Shown: positions 1 to 12,929, counted from the stretch's first letter. The stretch is DNA of 64,000 nt from Druceiella hillmani (GCA_039881145.1 JAYKKI010000014.1:3250001-3314000); one strand, 5' to 3'. Notes: a model not told the origin generated them from the sequence alone. Numbers and translations are program-made.

Positions 1-690
1 CGAGTTACAAAAATTTAAACTTGACGTTTAGATACGCATTTTTAAATAATCAATATTTTCATGATATTTTATTAAAACAGCAAGGATATTAAATAAAAGA
101 AACAAGTGAAACTTTTTGAACGTAATGCTCTCTTTTGAAATATTGAAATTAAATTTGATTACAATTCGATGTTTTTTTTATTTATTTCGGATATATGATT
201 TTATTTTCCAGATTTCCTTTTTTTACAGCCTTTACTAGAATATCTTCTCATTATAAATATAAATATGACGATCGATGCCTTTTAACATCCTTAAACAAAG
301 CTCTAAAATATATTCTACACATATTTTTAGGCAACTTAATTAATGTCATTTCTTTAGTTGCTATCTACCCCTTTTTTATCAGCATTGGATTTTTCAGGCT
401 TTTCGGTTAATGTTACAAATTAACCGAAAAGCCTGGTCTAGAATATTCAAAATGTTACTTCTTAAGGCCAAATCATATCGATTTATTCCATTAATATAGT
501 AAAAATAAATATTTCATAAAGCAAAAGCCTAAAATAATTATTACTTGTATTAAATAAGGCTACACTATAAAATATTCCATTGCAATTATCGAAAAAAATT
601 ATTTTTTATTCCACTCTAATACTTAACGTTCCAATTGGCATGCTTTAGAAATAATATAAATGTAACATTTGTCTACTGTAACTGTGCTTT
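1..690. other. A+T-rich DNA without a recognisable gene
   Basis: I see no gene here. The only long open frame (195-410, plus strand) has biased hydrophobic and aromatic composition typical of chance translation of A+T-rich DNA and matches no family I know. The stretch probably continues the R1 repeat leftwards but I could not align it convincingly to the other copies. Confidence 0.5.
395..435. repeat. Perfect short hairpin, 17-bp arms
   Basis: The arms at 395-411 and 419-435 are perfect reverse complements separated by a 7-base loop. No T-run or gene context suggests a terminator. It is one of a series of similar hairpins in the window. Confidence 0.9.
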
Positions 691-1208
691 AAAATTGTGT
701 TTGCTGTAATCATATTACATTTTAATTTAATTTGATTCGTTTCATTGTAGCACGGTAAGACCTGTTGGCCAGTTTTCATGCAATAGTGCACTCATATGGA
801 ACATAATATGGAATCATGTTCAAGTTTAAGCAGCAAAAGACGTTTTTACTTAAAATTAAACAGTAAAATTAAAATATCTCCTCAATATGACGAGGATTAT
901 AAACGTAATGTAGTTTAGGTGTTGTCCCTCTATATTAGTAGAAAATTAGATTAGGTACAGTTGAATACAATATTGAATGTGTCAATTTAAAGCAATTCTC
1001 ATTTGATCTGAATTAATAACTTCTGGACACAAGTAGGTCAATACAAGAAACTAATTAGTTAGGAATACTATGTAGACGAATCGTCTAATGGTAATAATCA
1101 ATAAACAATTAATTGTTTTATAAGGAGTGCCGTCAATATTAATAGTTACCCATCAAAATAATTAGATGAATTCGTTATATGTTAGCAGGCATTGCGAGGA
1201 TTACATTA

Positions 1209-1246
1209 AGAGATTAAAAATTATATAAATATAATTTTTAATCTCT
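1209..1246. repeat. Perfect short hairpin, 17-bp arms
   Basis: Arms 1,209-1,225 and 1,230-1,246 are perfect reverse complements with a 4-base loop, inside repeat R1. Confidence 0.9.
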
Positions 1247-2513
1247 ATATATAAATATGTAAACGTCATAAATTAAGTATATGTTACTAAATAAAAATAT
1301 TTATAGAATTTTCCATTATTTTAAAAGAGAAATCGTGAATTTTCAACCTAAAAGGCAGCAAAATATCAATCAAATAAATGTGCACATATAGACATAAAAT
1401 TAAATGTATCATATTTAAACATTGATTAATGTGACTACGAAACTAATCAATTTAACAAAAAATTCAATATCTGAAAATTTCCACAAATATCTTCAGGTAT
1501 TCTTATTTAATTTGTTCTTTTCTACCCGTGATGGATTTCCTTAAAAACGGTTTTGCTCAAACTTTATATAAATGTACTTGACGTAAATTTCAAACAAAAT
1601 ATTGCTATTTTTTCAAAAATTCTTCAATAATTTTGGTAAGGCAATGATCAAACACATTTAGGGAGAATGTTTATGAGACTTTCTGTATTTTTATTATCAT
1701 AACTTTCCTTAAAAAAAGAGAAAAAATACTCGTAGAAAACATTTGAATTTAAGGTTTTTATAGATTGTAGCTACCAATATTACAATATAAACGAAGTATC
1801 GTCAAACGATTCGTCTAGAGTTTGTTTCTAACTAAATCGGATTTTATGTATTGACCTATGCGTGATCAGTCAACATTAAGTCAGAACGAAGGAGATTTAC
1901 CTTAAATTTACAAATTCTATACTCTATCTTAATACACTCTCAAATAATCTTCCACTAATCTGAAGGAGTAATACCCTAAACACATTAAGTTTTCATAGCA
2001 TTGTGCCTCATCACTTCGAAATATATACGTTTTGAAATGCTGAACATATCCATATATATTTTAAACAACGTATATTTGCTTGACTTACTTAAAGACATAT
2101 ACTTCTCTTATTACATTCTTCCCATATCACCAGAATTGACAAATTTTCAACCTTCAATGGAGAAATAATTTATTTATCGTTCCCAAAAAAGTGTTTCCCA
2201 CAAAGAGGACTTAACTTTTTTAAGGACGATAATCTTATAATTGTACAGTCTATTGAGAAACCGATTATTAGCATTTGAATTGGAATTTTGTATAGCTGAC
2301 TTTTGGATACAATTTTTTTAATACCACTTACGTGTAGAGTTTACTTCAACAGCTTTCGCCACGCTTTGTGAATAACCACATAAGTTCATTCATTTTTGAA
2401 ATAAAAAAATAACTCAATTTAATCTTAAAACTACAACACATTTTATAACGTAATCGCAGAACACAAACATATAGTAAATCCCTCCTTGAAAGCTCATTCT
2501 ATTTAACATGCGG

Positions 2514-2830
2514 CTGAATTAAAATGAAAAATCACATTTCCTTAAAACGTAAAGAAACGAGAGCGCGACCCACAGTAATTGCACAAATAGGTATTGTTAG
2601 TGGGGCGCTCAAAAAAGTGCTTTTAAATATGATTTACTTATTTATGCGCGTTTAGCGCTGCGAAAGCTCGGAATACAACTATTTATCATTAGTGGAGAGA
2701 GCTTTTATCCCCACAGCCAGACTGGTGGTGCTAGATGCCGGCTGCAATTATTATTATTCGCATAGGAGGACCTTATGTCTTTTTTTTTCATCGTTGTGAC
2801 ATTTTTGTAAGTCAGTGTAAAACGAGTGGG
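2514..2830 (+). repeat. R1 conserved core, copy A
   Basis: This block of about 300 bp is more G+C-rich than its surroundings and visibly better conserved among the four R1 copies than the flanking repeat. It contains the short motifs GCGCGTTTAGCGCTGCG and GCCGGCTGCAATTATT. An imperfect stem can form between AAAGCTCGC-type and GCGAGAGCTTT-type segments roughly 25 bases apart. No protein frame is shared by all copies. It may be a regulatory or RNA-forming part of an element; this is inference. Confidence 0.75.
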
Positions 2831-4339
2831 TTTAAATGAAAATTATATGAAGTTCAAAACCAATTTGAAATAATCTAAGGATATCTTTTTTATTCCGTAA
2901 TCTCAGAAGTTATTCCTTTGTTATACAAAATATTTAAACCACTTAATATACCTTAAAATAACTATGCTTTTTTATTTAGTTGTTTATTATTTACAAACAT
3001 AATGCAAACTTACTGCTTCAGGAAACCAGGACATGGGACACAGCCATATCTCTAAATATGGTCATTAGTAGTAAATTATATTAACTAAGAAAAGTCGTGA
3101 AAACTCAAATAGCTAGGTTAATATTTATATAATAAGGTATTTAACGGAGCTTAGATTATTTTAATAAACCCAATAGTTCCGACTTCAGGTGCTTGCAATA
3201 TCTTTTACATTCTTTTTTTGTACAAAAATGTTTACAACCATTTTTAACGACACTATTCGTTATTCGTAAAAAATGCGTTTTAAATTTGACAGCTTATCGA
3301 ATTTATGAAAAAAAATTCCTACAATTGCAAAGACGTTCTCCTTAAGACCCTTTAAGAATTTTTTTTTTAAATGGCACAATATAAACAATTTTTGCCATGA
3401 AATTCTGTAGTTCCCACAAGAGTATTATTTTAAATATTTTAAATATATTCACAATGACGAAAAACATATTTTGAGAAACTGACTTTTATTAACGATAGTT
3501 TAAATTTATCTCGAGAATAACCACAATATACAAACTGAATAGCTAATAATATTTATATAAATGACATATAAAGTACAGTAGATTGTTTGTTACAGTAGAT
3601 GTAGATTTTCTATTACTTTTTCTCCACTTTTAGGGATCGAACCAAAAACGGAGAAAATGAGAAACTTAATAAAGCTCACGATACACATTCCCTTTCAATG
3701 TCACACAGTAGAATTTTTAATTCATCAAAACTTGATTAATTAAAAACACAAATATAAATCACGAAGCAATGACGTTCTAATATTGTTTTTTATTTGTCAT
3801 CTTCACATTATCTGTTTATGCCGTTTAGTGTTTATTAGCTTTTTGCCCACAGCATATCTCGCATGAACATCTAGTAGGTAAACGATCTAGTTATTTCTCA
3901 GTTTTCCGATATTATTACATTGAAATTCCGTACAGTAGGTTTTGAATGATATACGTCAAGATAAAGAGACAAATCAGAGATATCCAGTACTTTTTAGGGT
4001 TCCGTACCTTGAAATAGAAAAACAACACCCTTATAAGATCACTCACTTGTGTATCTATCACAACCGTTTTTGTTACAAAACGTGGAATTTGAAAACTGAA
4101 ACAATAATGAAACCATTTAACCCACGCATATTTAACACTAAAAATTTTTCATTTGGTAATTTCAAGGGGCAGGGGGGAATAAACTACACATCATTTCTTT
4201 ACATAAACCGTGTCTGGGAATAATTGTAGAATAAAGAAAGATGTTATTCGTTGCCCGAAAAATAGTTAATAGTCGTTAAAATAAAATTTAAAATATGACT
4301 TTTTTAGAAAATTTCAAATAATGTCCATAATTATTTGTT

Positions 4340-4440
4340 ATCTTTTTCGTACACACAATACTTTTGCACGTTGCTCAGCGCCGCTCAGGGGAATAATCCT
4401 CGCACAGCTGCGGATACATCGCCAGTATTGGGTGTGTTAA
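4340..4440. other. G+C-rich patch present only in R1 copy A
   Basis: A short G+C-rich stretch stands out from the surrounding A+T-rich repeat and has no counterpart that I can find in the facing arm. No coding, tRNA-like or palindromic content was recognised. Confidence 0.4.
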
Positions 4441-5449
4441 AATAGTTTGTGTAATCATTTTTTGCGCTCAATTAGAAAAAGGGCATGTTTTACGTTTTAT
4501 TTCAACGTCAATTTATTGCTTTATAAGCAACGAATACAGTCTTTCTTTCTCCTACATTTATTACCTGACACCGTGTATAGTGTGGAACATCGTTTGAAAA
4601 GATTAATTCTTAGGGCCTGAATAATATTTTCTTTCATAATTTTAAATTGTATATCTTTATATAAATACTAAAAAATGTGCAAAAAATATACCCTTCACCC
4701 TTATTTTCAAGACTTCTTAACCTAAAACTATAAGAAAATAGGGTTTCTAATACCTACGCAAAGTAGCGGAAACTTATAGCGATTATCCTAGATCCTATAA
4801 TTTTTATAATATGCACTATGTTTTTACGTCTGTGAAACATGTAGCATGTAAAAATATATTTACTATGTGAAAAATCAATGTTTTTAAATAGTTTAATAGA
4901 AATCCTCAGCTTAAGTTTTATAAATGCTTAAATCTTTCTTTACAGTTTATAGAATTTCCCACGAGTCTGCCTATTTGTTCATTTACAACTGCCATTTTTC
5001 TCAGAAACCATGTGATGTTAAAACTTGAAATTTGGTAAAGAATTAAAAAGAAACATTTTAAAAGGTCAAACTCAAAAATGTTTAAAAAGTATTGAATACA
5101 GCTTTTTTTACGTAAATGTTTAAAAAAATAAATGAAAAGCATTTTTTTCTATTTTACAAATCATATAGACATTAATTAAAGGAGTAAGTCACATTCATAA
5201 GATAACTTACTTTTTTCATATTTTTAGTCAAATATTTTAAAAATATCTCCAAAGAATTTGTTCAGTCTGAGAGAGCTGAAAAATTCTTTGCTGATATTCC
5301 CTTGTTATATTTTTGAAACTGTTACGGTTTAAATTACGAAAAAATAGAGTTATTGGTAGTTTATCTAAACTTATAGGAAAACTATGGCGATAATTGAATT
5401 ATGTAGTTTTTGAGATACGCAGGACATTTTTACGTCTGTGAAAGATTTA

Positions 5450-7420
5450 CTAGGCAATGTCTATGAAGTTTATATTTGTTTAACAGAAAATATTATACAT
5501 ATTTTTGTACTAAAGTAGAATCAGTAATAATATCGAAAACGATGAAAACAAATACATCGTACATAGAACTTTTCATTACAAAGTTATAACGACTTAAAAC
5601 TGATGAACTATGATTCGTGCGAAAACGTCCAACAGAAAAACAACTGGCTAATGACGTCACTGGCCAGTTATTTAGCATTAATTGTAAGGTAGTTTATTAA
5701 ATATTTTTATTATCTAGTTAAATATTGCATTTAAGTTATATATGGCATATTATAAATTTCTGATTTTTTGTGTGAACAAAAAAATTTACACTTTTTCCTA
5801 TTTAGAAATTGACATTTTAAATGTTTATACATACAGGAGTGTGTAAGGAACACTCGTAATGTGAGGTCTACTCCTAATTTTATTTACAGTTTCTATTTTT
5901 AACATATATTTATTAAAACTTAAGCAAAAAATTCTGAGTAACGATTGAGTTGATCAAATCTTTTCAAAATATAATTAGATTAAAGAGTATTATTCAATTA
6001 TCTTTACCTATCTACTAAAATCATCGGTACCAAGAATTCCTTCCCATTTGAAGCTTGCACGAATCTGTCACGAATCCTATATCAAAACTAGGGCAGCGTT
6101 GATGGAGGGATGCTGAGACAACGCCGTGCCACTAATATTGCATGCCGCATGACAAATGGCGAATACCACATCCGCACTTTATTGCAAAGTAGATTAAGTA
6201 CGGAAGCTGGTCGGCTGGCTGAGCGTCCAGCGTGTATCGATTTGTGAAACAAATATATACGAAGCATTTAAATTTCCTGAATAATGTATCTGTATTAAAA
6301 TTCAATTATGGAAAAGGGTAGCAATTAACGAACAATTGGAAAAAAAATTTAAGTCGCCTTCACTTTTATCACTTTTCTATGTTAGACGGTCAAGCAGCGT
6401 CATGGAGCTACGAATTCCTACTAAAGTAGAAGGCTTGGAGTTGCGAATCTCCCACTAAGCCACGCGCATGGTGGGCAGTGAAAGCAATACTTTTCATCAC
6501 TTTTCTATAAGAAATACAAACATATCCCTCGTAAGTGTCAGCTTTTCCTTTATTCAAGCACGTAAAATTTATTGCTATAAGAATAAATTTGATATTATAA
6601 TAAAGCGAGCGCATAATTTTTTAGAAATATTCGGGAAAATATGGAAATACTAAACTTAGAACTACGAAAAAAACAGAGTTATTGTAAGTTTGTGGCAATG
6701 TTTTAGGAAATATATTACAATATTTATAAATGTCATAGTTTCTGAGATGTTCACGATAATACGGCCTACGTTGGGCCGACTTTATTATATTAAGTGCATT
6801 ATTAATTACGCTAGACCCATAAAGTCCATAATTATGGTACGTAAAGTAATTTCTCGTCAAAACAATATAGTAAATTAACCAAGGCTGGTGCTTGTCCATC
6901 ATCTTCGCAAAAAATGTTCTAGGTTTCGTTCCAAATTTATTAGATAAGTAATAAATAAGCAATAACTACTGAAAAAAATAGTTATATATTTCTTAGGGAT
7001 TTGACAAAATTCGTTCCGAAGTTTTTAAAGTGATAGGTTCCTCTCGATAATAAGGTCATGTGGAACGCCTACTTTTCGAGCCAGCAAGCAAATGAAATTC
7101 GGTCATATTCTCTATAAATGAAATTCTAGGTCACTCGGCAAAAGCCAGAAAAACAATTTATTATGCACATTGAGGTAATCAAATGATTTATTATATAGTG
7201 TGCAAACTACCCGATCGAATAGTTTTCCCGAATCTCTCACGAATACTACAGCCGTTTCAAATATATATATAAGAAGGGAATTTCCGCAAAGAATTTGCAC
7301 AAATCGCTCTGCAATTGAATTGACTTTTACGGATATTTTCAAATCAAAGATCTCTAGAAATATTTAACTTAAAATGTGCAAAAAAAACAGTTTTGCTATA
7401 AGTATGACATACACGTTTAA
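5450..7420. other. Spacer of palindrome 1
   Basis: The unpaired centre of palindrome 1. It contains a more G+C-rich patch at about 6,050-6,240 that lacks a convincing frame. A further partial match to the 5,330-5,430 block of R1 lies at about 6,640-6,760. A block at 6,990-7,190 recurs at 41,880-42,200. Several overlapping open frames on both strands (6,408-6,962) contradict one another and look like chance. I see no gene. Confidence 0.5.
6990..7190 (+). repeat. R1-associated block, also at 41,880-42,200
   Basis: The motif CGAGCCAGCAA followed by related sequence over about 180 bases matches 42,085-42,190 in the same orientation. It is non-coding. Confidence 0.6.
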
Positions 7421-7700
7421 CTAATATCCATAGGATAATTCAGAATTGCCGCCACAGTTTTCCTATAAAATTTAGACAAACTTCTAATAACTCTATTTAT
7501 CGTAATTTAAACCTTAGCCGTTTCAAAAATATAAGAAAGGAATATCCGCAAAGAATTTGTGAAAATCGCTCTGCAATTGAATAAATTCTTTGTGAATATA
7601 TTCAAAGTATCTCTAAAAATATTTAACTTAAAATGTGAAAAAAATGGTTCTGCTATGAGTATGACTCGCTCTTTTAACTAATATCCATAAGATTTTTAAA
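7280..7700. repeat. Tandem duplication of about 264 bp in R1 copy B
   Basis: The segment beginning CGCAAAGAATTTG at about 7,284 recurs at about 7,548. The same downstream order follows in both units: CGCTCTGCAATTGAAT, then TTTAACTTAAAATGTG, then a TATGAGTATGAC-like block. The unit corresponds to the 5,150-5,330 segment of R1 copy A on the opposite strand, so copy B has two units where copy A has one. Confidence 0.7.
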
Positions 7701-8259
7701 ATGGAAAAAAAACACTTGTTTTATTTAAACATATTTTTAAAAATTTTTGAGATTTGTCTTTTAAAATGTTTCCGGATCAAAATTCTTTACCAAATTTCAA
7801 GCTTTTACGTCAAAAGGCTTCTGAGAAAAACGAACAAGTGGACGGACACGTGACCGACTTTATGAAGTTCTATTTTTTTCCGTTAGAGGTATGTCAACAT
7901 TTAAAACTTTATTAACATTTAAGGGTGCTGAGTATTTTTATTAAAATATTAATTTTTCACAACATAAATATATTACCTTAAATTATATGTTTCACAGACC
8001 TAAAAACATGGTGCATATTATAAAAATTATAAGCTCTAGGATAATCGTTATAGGTTTCTGCGTAGGCTTTTAAAAATTCTATTTATTCATAGTTTTAGAT
8101 TAAATACTTAAAAATTAAGGGGAGGGACATATCTTCTTTCTAAAGATACTCGTATACCACTCAATTAAGGAAATAAAATATTTTCGAGACCCTTAGAATT
8201 AGCCTTTTCAAATTATATTCCACAGTGTATATGGGATATAAAAGAAATTTCTTGTAGTC

Positions 8260-8304
8260 AAAAATTTTCATTTTATGGGGGAGGACCATAAAATGAAAAT
8301 TTTT
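8260..8304. repeat. Perfect short hairpin, 19-bp arms
   Basis: Arms 8,260-8,278 and 8,286-8,304 are perfect reverse complements around a 7-base G-rich loop, within R1 copy B. Confidence 0.9.
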
Positions 8305-9429
8305 GGGTGTTAGATATGTGTGGGTTAATGTGTTTTATTATTATTTCAACTTTCAAATTCTAAGTCAAGCGTTTTATAAGAAAAACGGTGGTAACAGATA
8401 AACAAGTGGGTAATCTTAGAAAGGTTTCGTTTTCCTTTTTCAATGTACGGAACCATGAAAAGTACTAGATATCTTCTACTTGTCTTCTTATTTTGACGTA
8501 CATAATTCAAAACCTACTGTACAGAATTTCAATATCACTTTTACTGTATGGATTTTCAATGTAAAAATATCGGAAAACTGAGAAATAACTAGATCGTTTA
8601 CCAACTAGATGTTCACGCAACATAAGCTGCGGGCAAAAAGCTAGTAAACACTAAACGAAGTAAGTAGATCATCGTCAGGTAAAAGTTGAACCTAAAGTGC
8701 CGTAGATTGATTAAAAAACGCATTTACGATTCGGTAATTGTAATAAACCGTTACTATTATCAACGCACGTACAATATGAGTACATCTAATCACTTCAAAT
8801 GTTTTAGTGAAGCAAAATTACCAAGGTTAACGCAAAACTAAACATAATAGTTTCATTTTTGTCGTTCGCTTTATGCAAGATGTTGTATTATAGTTATGTG
8901 TAAGTTATTTATGTCATTATTCAGTGAATGGTGTATTTTATTACGATATTATTGAATAATAAATTTATTCATAATAGGAATTAGTACTATTTTACGTAAA
9001 GAAATGTTAACAAGTTTTCATTCCGTTGAATATTTGCTTTAACGATTGTTAGAAATATCACAATTAAAGGTAGTAATAAAAATATGTTTGTCAATTTCTT
9101 GAGAAAAAATACGGCATTAATATATGCTATGACGAAAATCGTTACTTAGGTAATAGTTTTATTAAAAAAGATTATATTGAAACAAAACTATCCATAAAAC
9201 AAATAGTTTAGTAGGTTTAGTCGAAATATTCGATTGCAATTAAAAGATTTGTTAGCGTTATGTGGGTAGATGTGGTGTTGTTTATTTAAAAATAAATGTT
9301 TAACTAGTTTTAATTTTTGATGTTGCTTTAAATTGTTTCAGTTTGTTTTTCGTGACAAATTTTATAATATTTTATGGCAGATATAACAGTAACGCAACAG
9401 TTTAATGTACGTCATTATATTATTCAGAG

Positions 9430-10330
9430 GACATGGAAACTAATTCAAGGGAGCGTTCAAAAGAAGACCAATACTGGGAAAAAATTATTCCCTAAGCCCA
9501 GGGACGACCGATATATTGTGAAACAAGCTTTACGAAATCGGAAGTCTACCTAAAAATACATCAAAAAAAACCTCGATGAAGTGAGAGATGTAAGTATTAG
9601 CCTATGAAATTTCAGGAGGAGACTTTTAGAAGTTGATATCCATAACCGAAAACCGTCTATGGGTCCTAAATCACTCCATGAGCACCGTAGTGCAAAGTCG
9701 AGGTTTGTCCAAAATTGAACGACATGAATCGATATGGAGTGGAGTAAGGTTTTATTTTCTGATGACGCCACAATCTCTTTATTTGGTGAGGTTCAAAGTC
9801 GCAAAATGCCCAGAAGATCAAAAAAGTGTTAGGCAAACGTATGTTTCAAAGAGATTACGCCTCACGGCGAAGGCTCTCTTATATTTTGAACAGGCATAAC
9901 TTCTGAAAATCGTACGGAGTAAGTTTTTGTTGAAAATGGCTCTTTGAACGCACAACGATACATCAGAAAAATCCAAATTGCTCATGAATAACCAGCGCTA
10001 CTAGCCGTTACAGGAGTTGCTGCTGCCTTCATGGACGATTACGCTCAAGCACGTCAAGAGGGCAAGGTATACGCTTATCCGATTCAGGTTGAGTTTTGCC
10101 GTTTAGATTAGCCAGCACGAAGTTATGATTTTAATCTTATTAAACACTTGTGGGATTGTGTCCGGCCCCATGGAACATCTGAGACCTAAAACCAGTTATT
10201 ACGCCCGAATGGGGGTGTATTCTCCAAGAAATCATTAAAAACCTCATCTAAGATACGTCACAAAAATTTAAACAGTCTTTTCGGCAAAAGAAAGCCACAC
10301 TCGATACTAATTTTATTTTTTTCTTTGTAA
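9430..10330 (+). pseudogene. Dead Tc1-like (DD34E) transposase
   Basis: Translation on the plus strand, allowing for stops and frameshifts, gives the order of landmarks of Tc1-family DDE transposases. There is a basic N-terminal part, then FSDDAT (about 9,755-9,770) with the first catalytic aspartate. NGSLNAQRYI follows, then MDDYAQ (about 10,031), which corresponds to the usual second-aspartate motif. Finally PARSYDFNLIKHLWD (about 10,112-10,155) matches the family's final motif. Exactly 34 residues separate the second aspartate from the third catalytic position, as in DD34E enzymes, but that position is lysine (LIKHLWD) instead of glutamate. With several internal stops, the gene cannot encode an active enzyme. 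Terminal inverted repeats were not located. It sits in extra DNA of the right arm of palindrome 1, so it probably arrived after the arm existed. Confidence 0.85.
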
Positions 10331-11689
10331 TTTTCGTTAAATAAAGATCCCTCCTTTCGTTTTGTTGAAACGAGTAATTTCAAAACAATATAAACAAATT
10401 ACAAAAGTCTAATTTACAAACCATAAGTTAATAAATAATATCTAAAACTCTTAATAAATAATATATATTTCATTTTGTTGCATTATATCTGATTTTCTTA
10501 CGCTTTTACTTGAACTAATAAAAAACCGTATATTTTAGTGGCAGTTTTCTAGACACTTCATTGGGTTTTTTGTGGGTATGGTTCCATCCCATTCTATGTC
10601 ATAAGCTATTCAACTTCAGACTAACGAGCTATGTCAGGTATTATTAATATGTATTCCTCGCGGTTAGTCTCGAGATAACTTTTAAAGTATCGTTAATAAA
10701 CACAGGATACCAGATTCTCTGAAATATATTTTTCAACATTATTTATAAAATAAGTTAAAATATTTAAAATAATACTTTCGTGGTAATTACATAATTTCTT
10801 GGAGAAAATTTTTCACTTCATGACATTTAAAAAAATATTTTTTTAAAGCATCTTAAGGAGATCATCCATTGCATTTGTTGTAAGAATTTTTTTCATAAAT
10901 TCGACAGACAGTCAAACTTAAAAACGGGGTTTCTTCATTTGATAGCAAATAACACTGAAAAATTGTTATAGACAAGTTTTGTAAATAAAGAAAGTATAAG
11001 GAATTGCTGGCACCTGAAAATTAAATAAACGGATTTAAAAATATATATTAAGCTCCGTTCAACGATTTAGATTTAGAAAACAAATTATGGCTTTCTTATT
11101 GTAATTTCATTTATAATTCTGTCTGAGTATTAGATAAAAACAACTGATAAGCGTTAAGAAGTATAAGAAATTCACTTGATATTTTTTTAAATATAATTGA
11201 ATGATTTTTTGCGAAATTAGAACTGTTTAAAATAATCCTAAATTTTTGCAAACTCGGGGTGATCCTTTAATATTAGCCCGTATTCGAACTTGTTAATCAG
11301 TACTTTATTCCATGAATATTTATTTATATATTAATTTTTTAAGTCTTTTCTTAGTTAACATAACTTACGGTTGTGTTCCATATCATGGCAAGTGATTCGT
11401 TGAAGCAATTAATTTGAATTATGTTTGTAAATAAATAAACAACTAAATAAAAGAAACATAGCTATTTTAAGGTATGTTAAATAGTTTAAATATTTTATAT
11501 AGTAAAGTATTATCGAGAAAAAATATTGTCATAGCCCTACTAGTAGCTGCTGAGGTTAAGAAATATGAAAAATGTTTTTTTTTATAATACCATTTTATAT
11601 TCTATCAAACCTTTTTAAGCTCCATTGAATTTTTATTTGAACGACACACTCGTTTTAGGTTGACTTACAATAATATCACCACAATGAAA

Positions 11690-11965
11690 AAAAAAGAAAT
11701 TAGGCTCTCGCAGTTGAATAATAATAATTGTAGTTGGCACCTAGCACCACCAACTCGGCCGCGGAGCTAAAAGTTCTCTCCACTAATGGTAAATAGTTGT
11801 ATTGCGAGCTTTCACGGTGCTAAACGCGCATAAATAAGTAAATCATATTTAAAAGCACTTTTATGAGCGCCCCCGTTAACAATACCTATTCGCGCAATTA
11901 CTGTGGGTTGCGCTCTCGTTTTCTAGCGTTTTAAGGAAATGTGATTTTTCATTTAATTCTGTAGC
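11690..11965 (-). repeat. R1 conserved core, copy B
   Basis: Reverse-complement match to 2,514-2,830, including the cell of motifs around GCGCATAAATAAGTAAATCA and GCGCTCTCG. It lies opposite the copy A core in palindrome 1. Confidence 0.75.
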
Positions 11966-12929
11966 ACGCTAACTAGAGCGAGCTTTCAAGAGGGGATTTA
12001 CTGCATGTTTGTGTTTTGTGGGTCATATAATAAAATGTGCTGTGATTTTAAGGTTTGTCAAGATGAATGAGCTTAGAGTAGAGTTTACTCATAGAGTGTG
12101 CCGAACTCTGCTAAACTTAACATCCTATATAAGTAGTATTAAAAAAATGGGAGCAAAATTCAGCTTTACAAAGTTCATAATTTAAATACTAGTAATATGT
12201 TACTCAATAGACTGTAAAATTATAAGGTTAATGGGTTAAGAGTAATTGGGCAAAATATTTAATAACCTTTATTTATTTAAAAATTTAAGTCCGCTTTGTG
12301 GGAAAATTTTGTTTGGAAACGAAAAATAAATTAAAGATTGGGGTGTAAAGGAATGGATGATGGAAATAAAAGGAAAGCTATAGAGAGGTAAAAGTTTAAT
12401 TTACCCTAATTTCCTAGTTTCGGAAATGGGGAGGTAAGAATGAACTTTTCTGCCTGTATTCCAGCCCATTTCTGGAGATATGTTACTTGAAATAAATCAT
12501 AGAAGATACGAATGAAACTCCTGGGTTTTAAATCAAATGATCACAAGCACTTGGAAATACTACATTAGATTGTCCAAAGTTTTAGAGAAATACAAAGTTT
12601 ATTGATTTTTATAGTTCTCCATTTCAGTTTGAAAGTTTATCAATTCTGGTGATATGGGAAGAATGTTAAGAGAATTATATCTCTATAAATAAAGCAAGCA
12701 AATATGCTTTTTCCATATGTACGTGGATTTGCTTAGCATTTCACGTAAATTTCTCAAAGTAGAATTATGGGATAATAAATCAGTAGATAGGTAAAACAAT
12801 AAACTAAATTACCTTGAGTATGAAGTAGAAACGTGCGCAGTTCTAATTTCTTGTTAGGTAAAAAATAATTAAATTACGTAGGACCGAATATGTGTTAGCA
12901 TAAAGAAAGGGAATTTACTTCGTACGACT

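Larger units (their letters stand above)
690..5450 (+). repeat. R1 dispersed repeat, copy A
   Basis: This is a long non-coding repeat. Blocks of it realign in order with copy B on the opposite strand (7,420-12,775), copy C (33,480-38,420) and copy D (56,150-60,100). Good anchor blocks are 2,100-2,200, 2,514-2,830, 3,160-3,380, 3,590-3,740, 3,820-4,030, 4,560-4,900 and 5,150-5,430. By eye, copies look about 70-80% alike outside the core. No transposase, reverse transcriptase or terminal repeat is visible, so the class of element is unknown. The open frame at 3,942-4,223 lies in the repeat and is not conserved as protein. Confidence 0.75.
1990..12775. repeat. Giant imperfect palindrome 1
   Basis: R1 copies A and B face each other. 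Pairings seen include 2,040-2,160 with 12,620-12,760, 2,514-2,830 with 11,690-11,965, 3,160-3,380 with 10,840-11,060, 3,820-4,030 with 8,440-8,660, 4,560-4,900 with 7,940-8,235, 4,930-5,110 with 7,690-7,890 and 5,150-5,430 with 7,420-7,690. The spacer is about 5,450-7,420. The right arm is longer because of extra DNA at about 8,660-10,590. The divergence of the arms suggests an old structure without recent arm-to-arm gene conversion. Confidence 0.8.
7420..12775 (-). repeat. R1 dispersed repeat, copy B (inverted)
   Basis: Reverse-oriented counterpart of copy A. It is interrupted by extra DNA at about 8,660-10,590, containing the Tc1-like relic, which is absent from copies A and D at the equivalent place. 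It ends at about 12,775, where palindrome 2 begins, so it lacks the part of R1 equivalent to 690-1,990. Confidence 0.75.

Noticed and set aside
195..410. 71-codon plus-strand open frame
   Set aside because: Low-complexity hydrophobic/aromatic composition, no family resemblance and overlap with a hairpin; chance frame in A+T-rich DNA.
3942..4223. 93-codon plus-strand open frame
   Set aside because: Lies in repeat R1 and the frame is not preserved in the aligned segment of copy B (8,440-8,540).
6408..6962. Four overlapping open frames on both strands
   Set aside because: Mutually exclusive, compositionally biased and without recognisable domains; in the spacer of palindrome 1.
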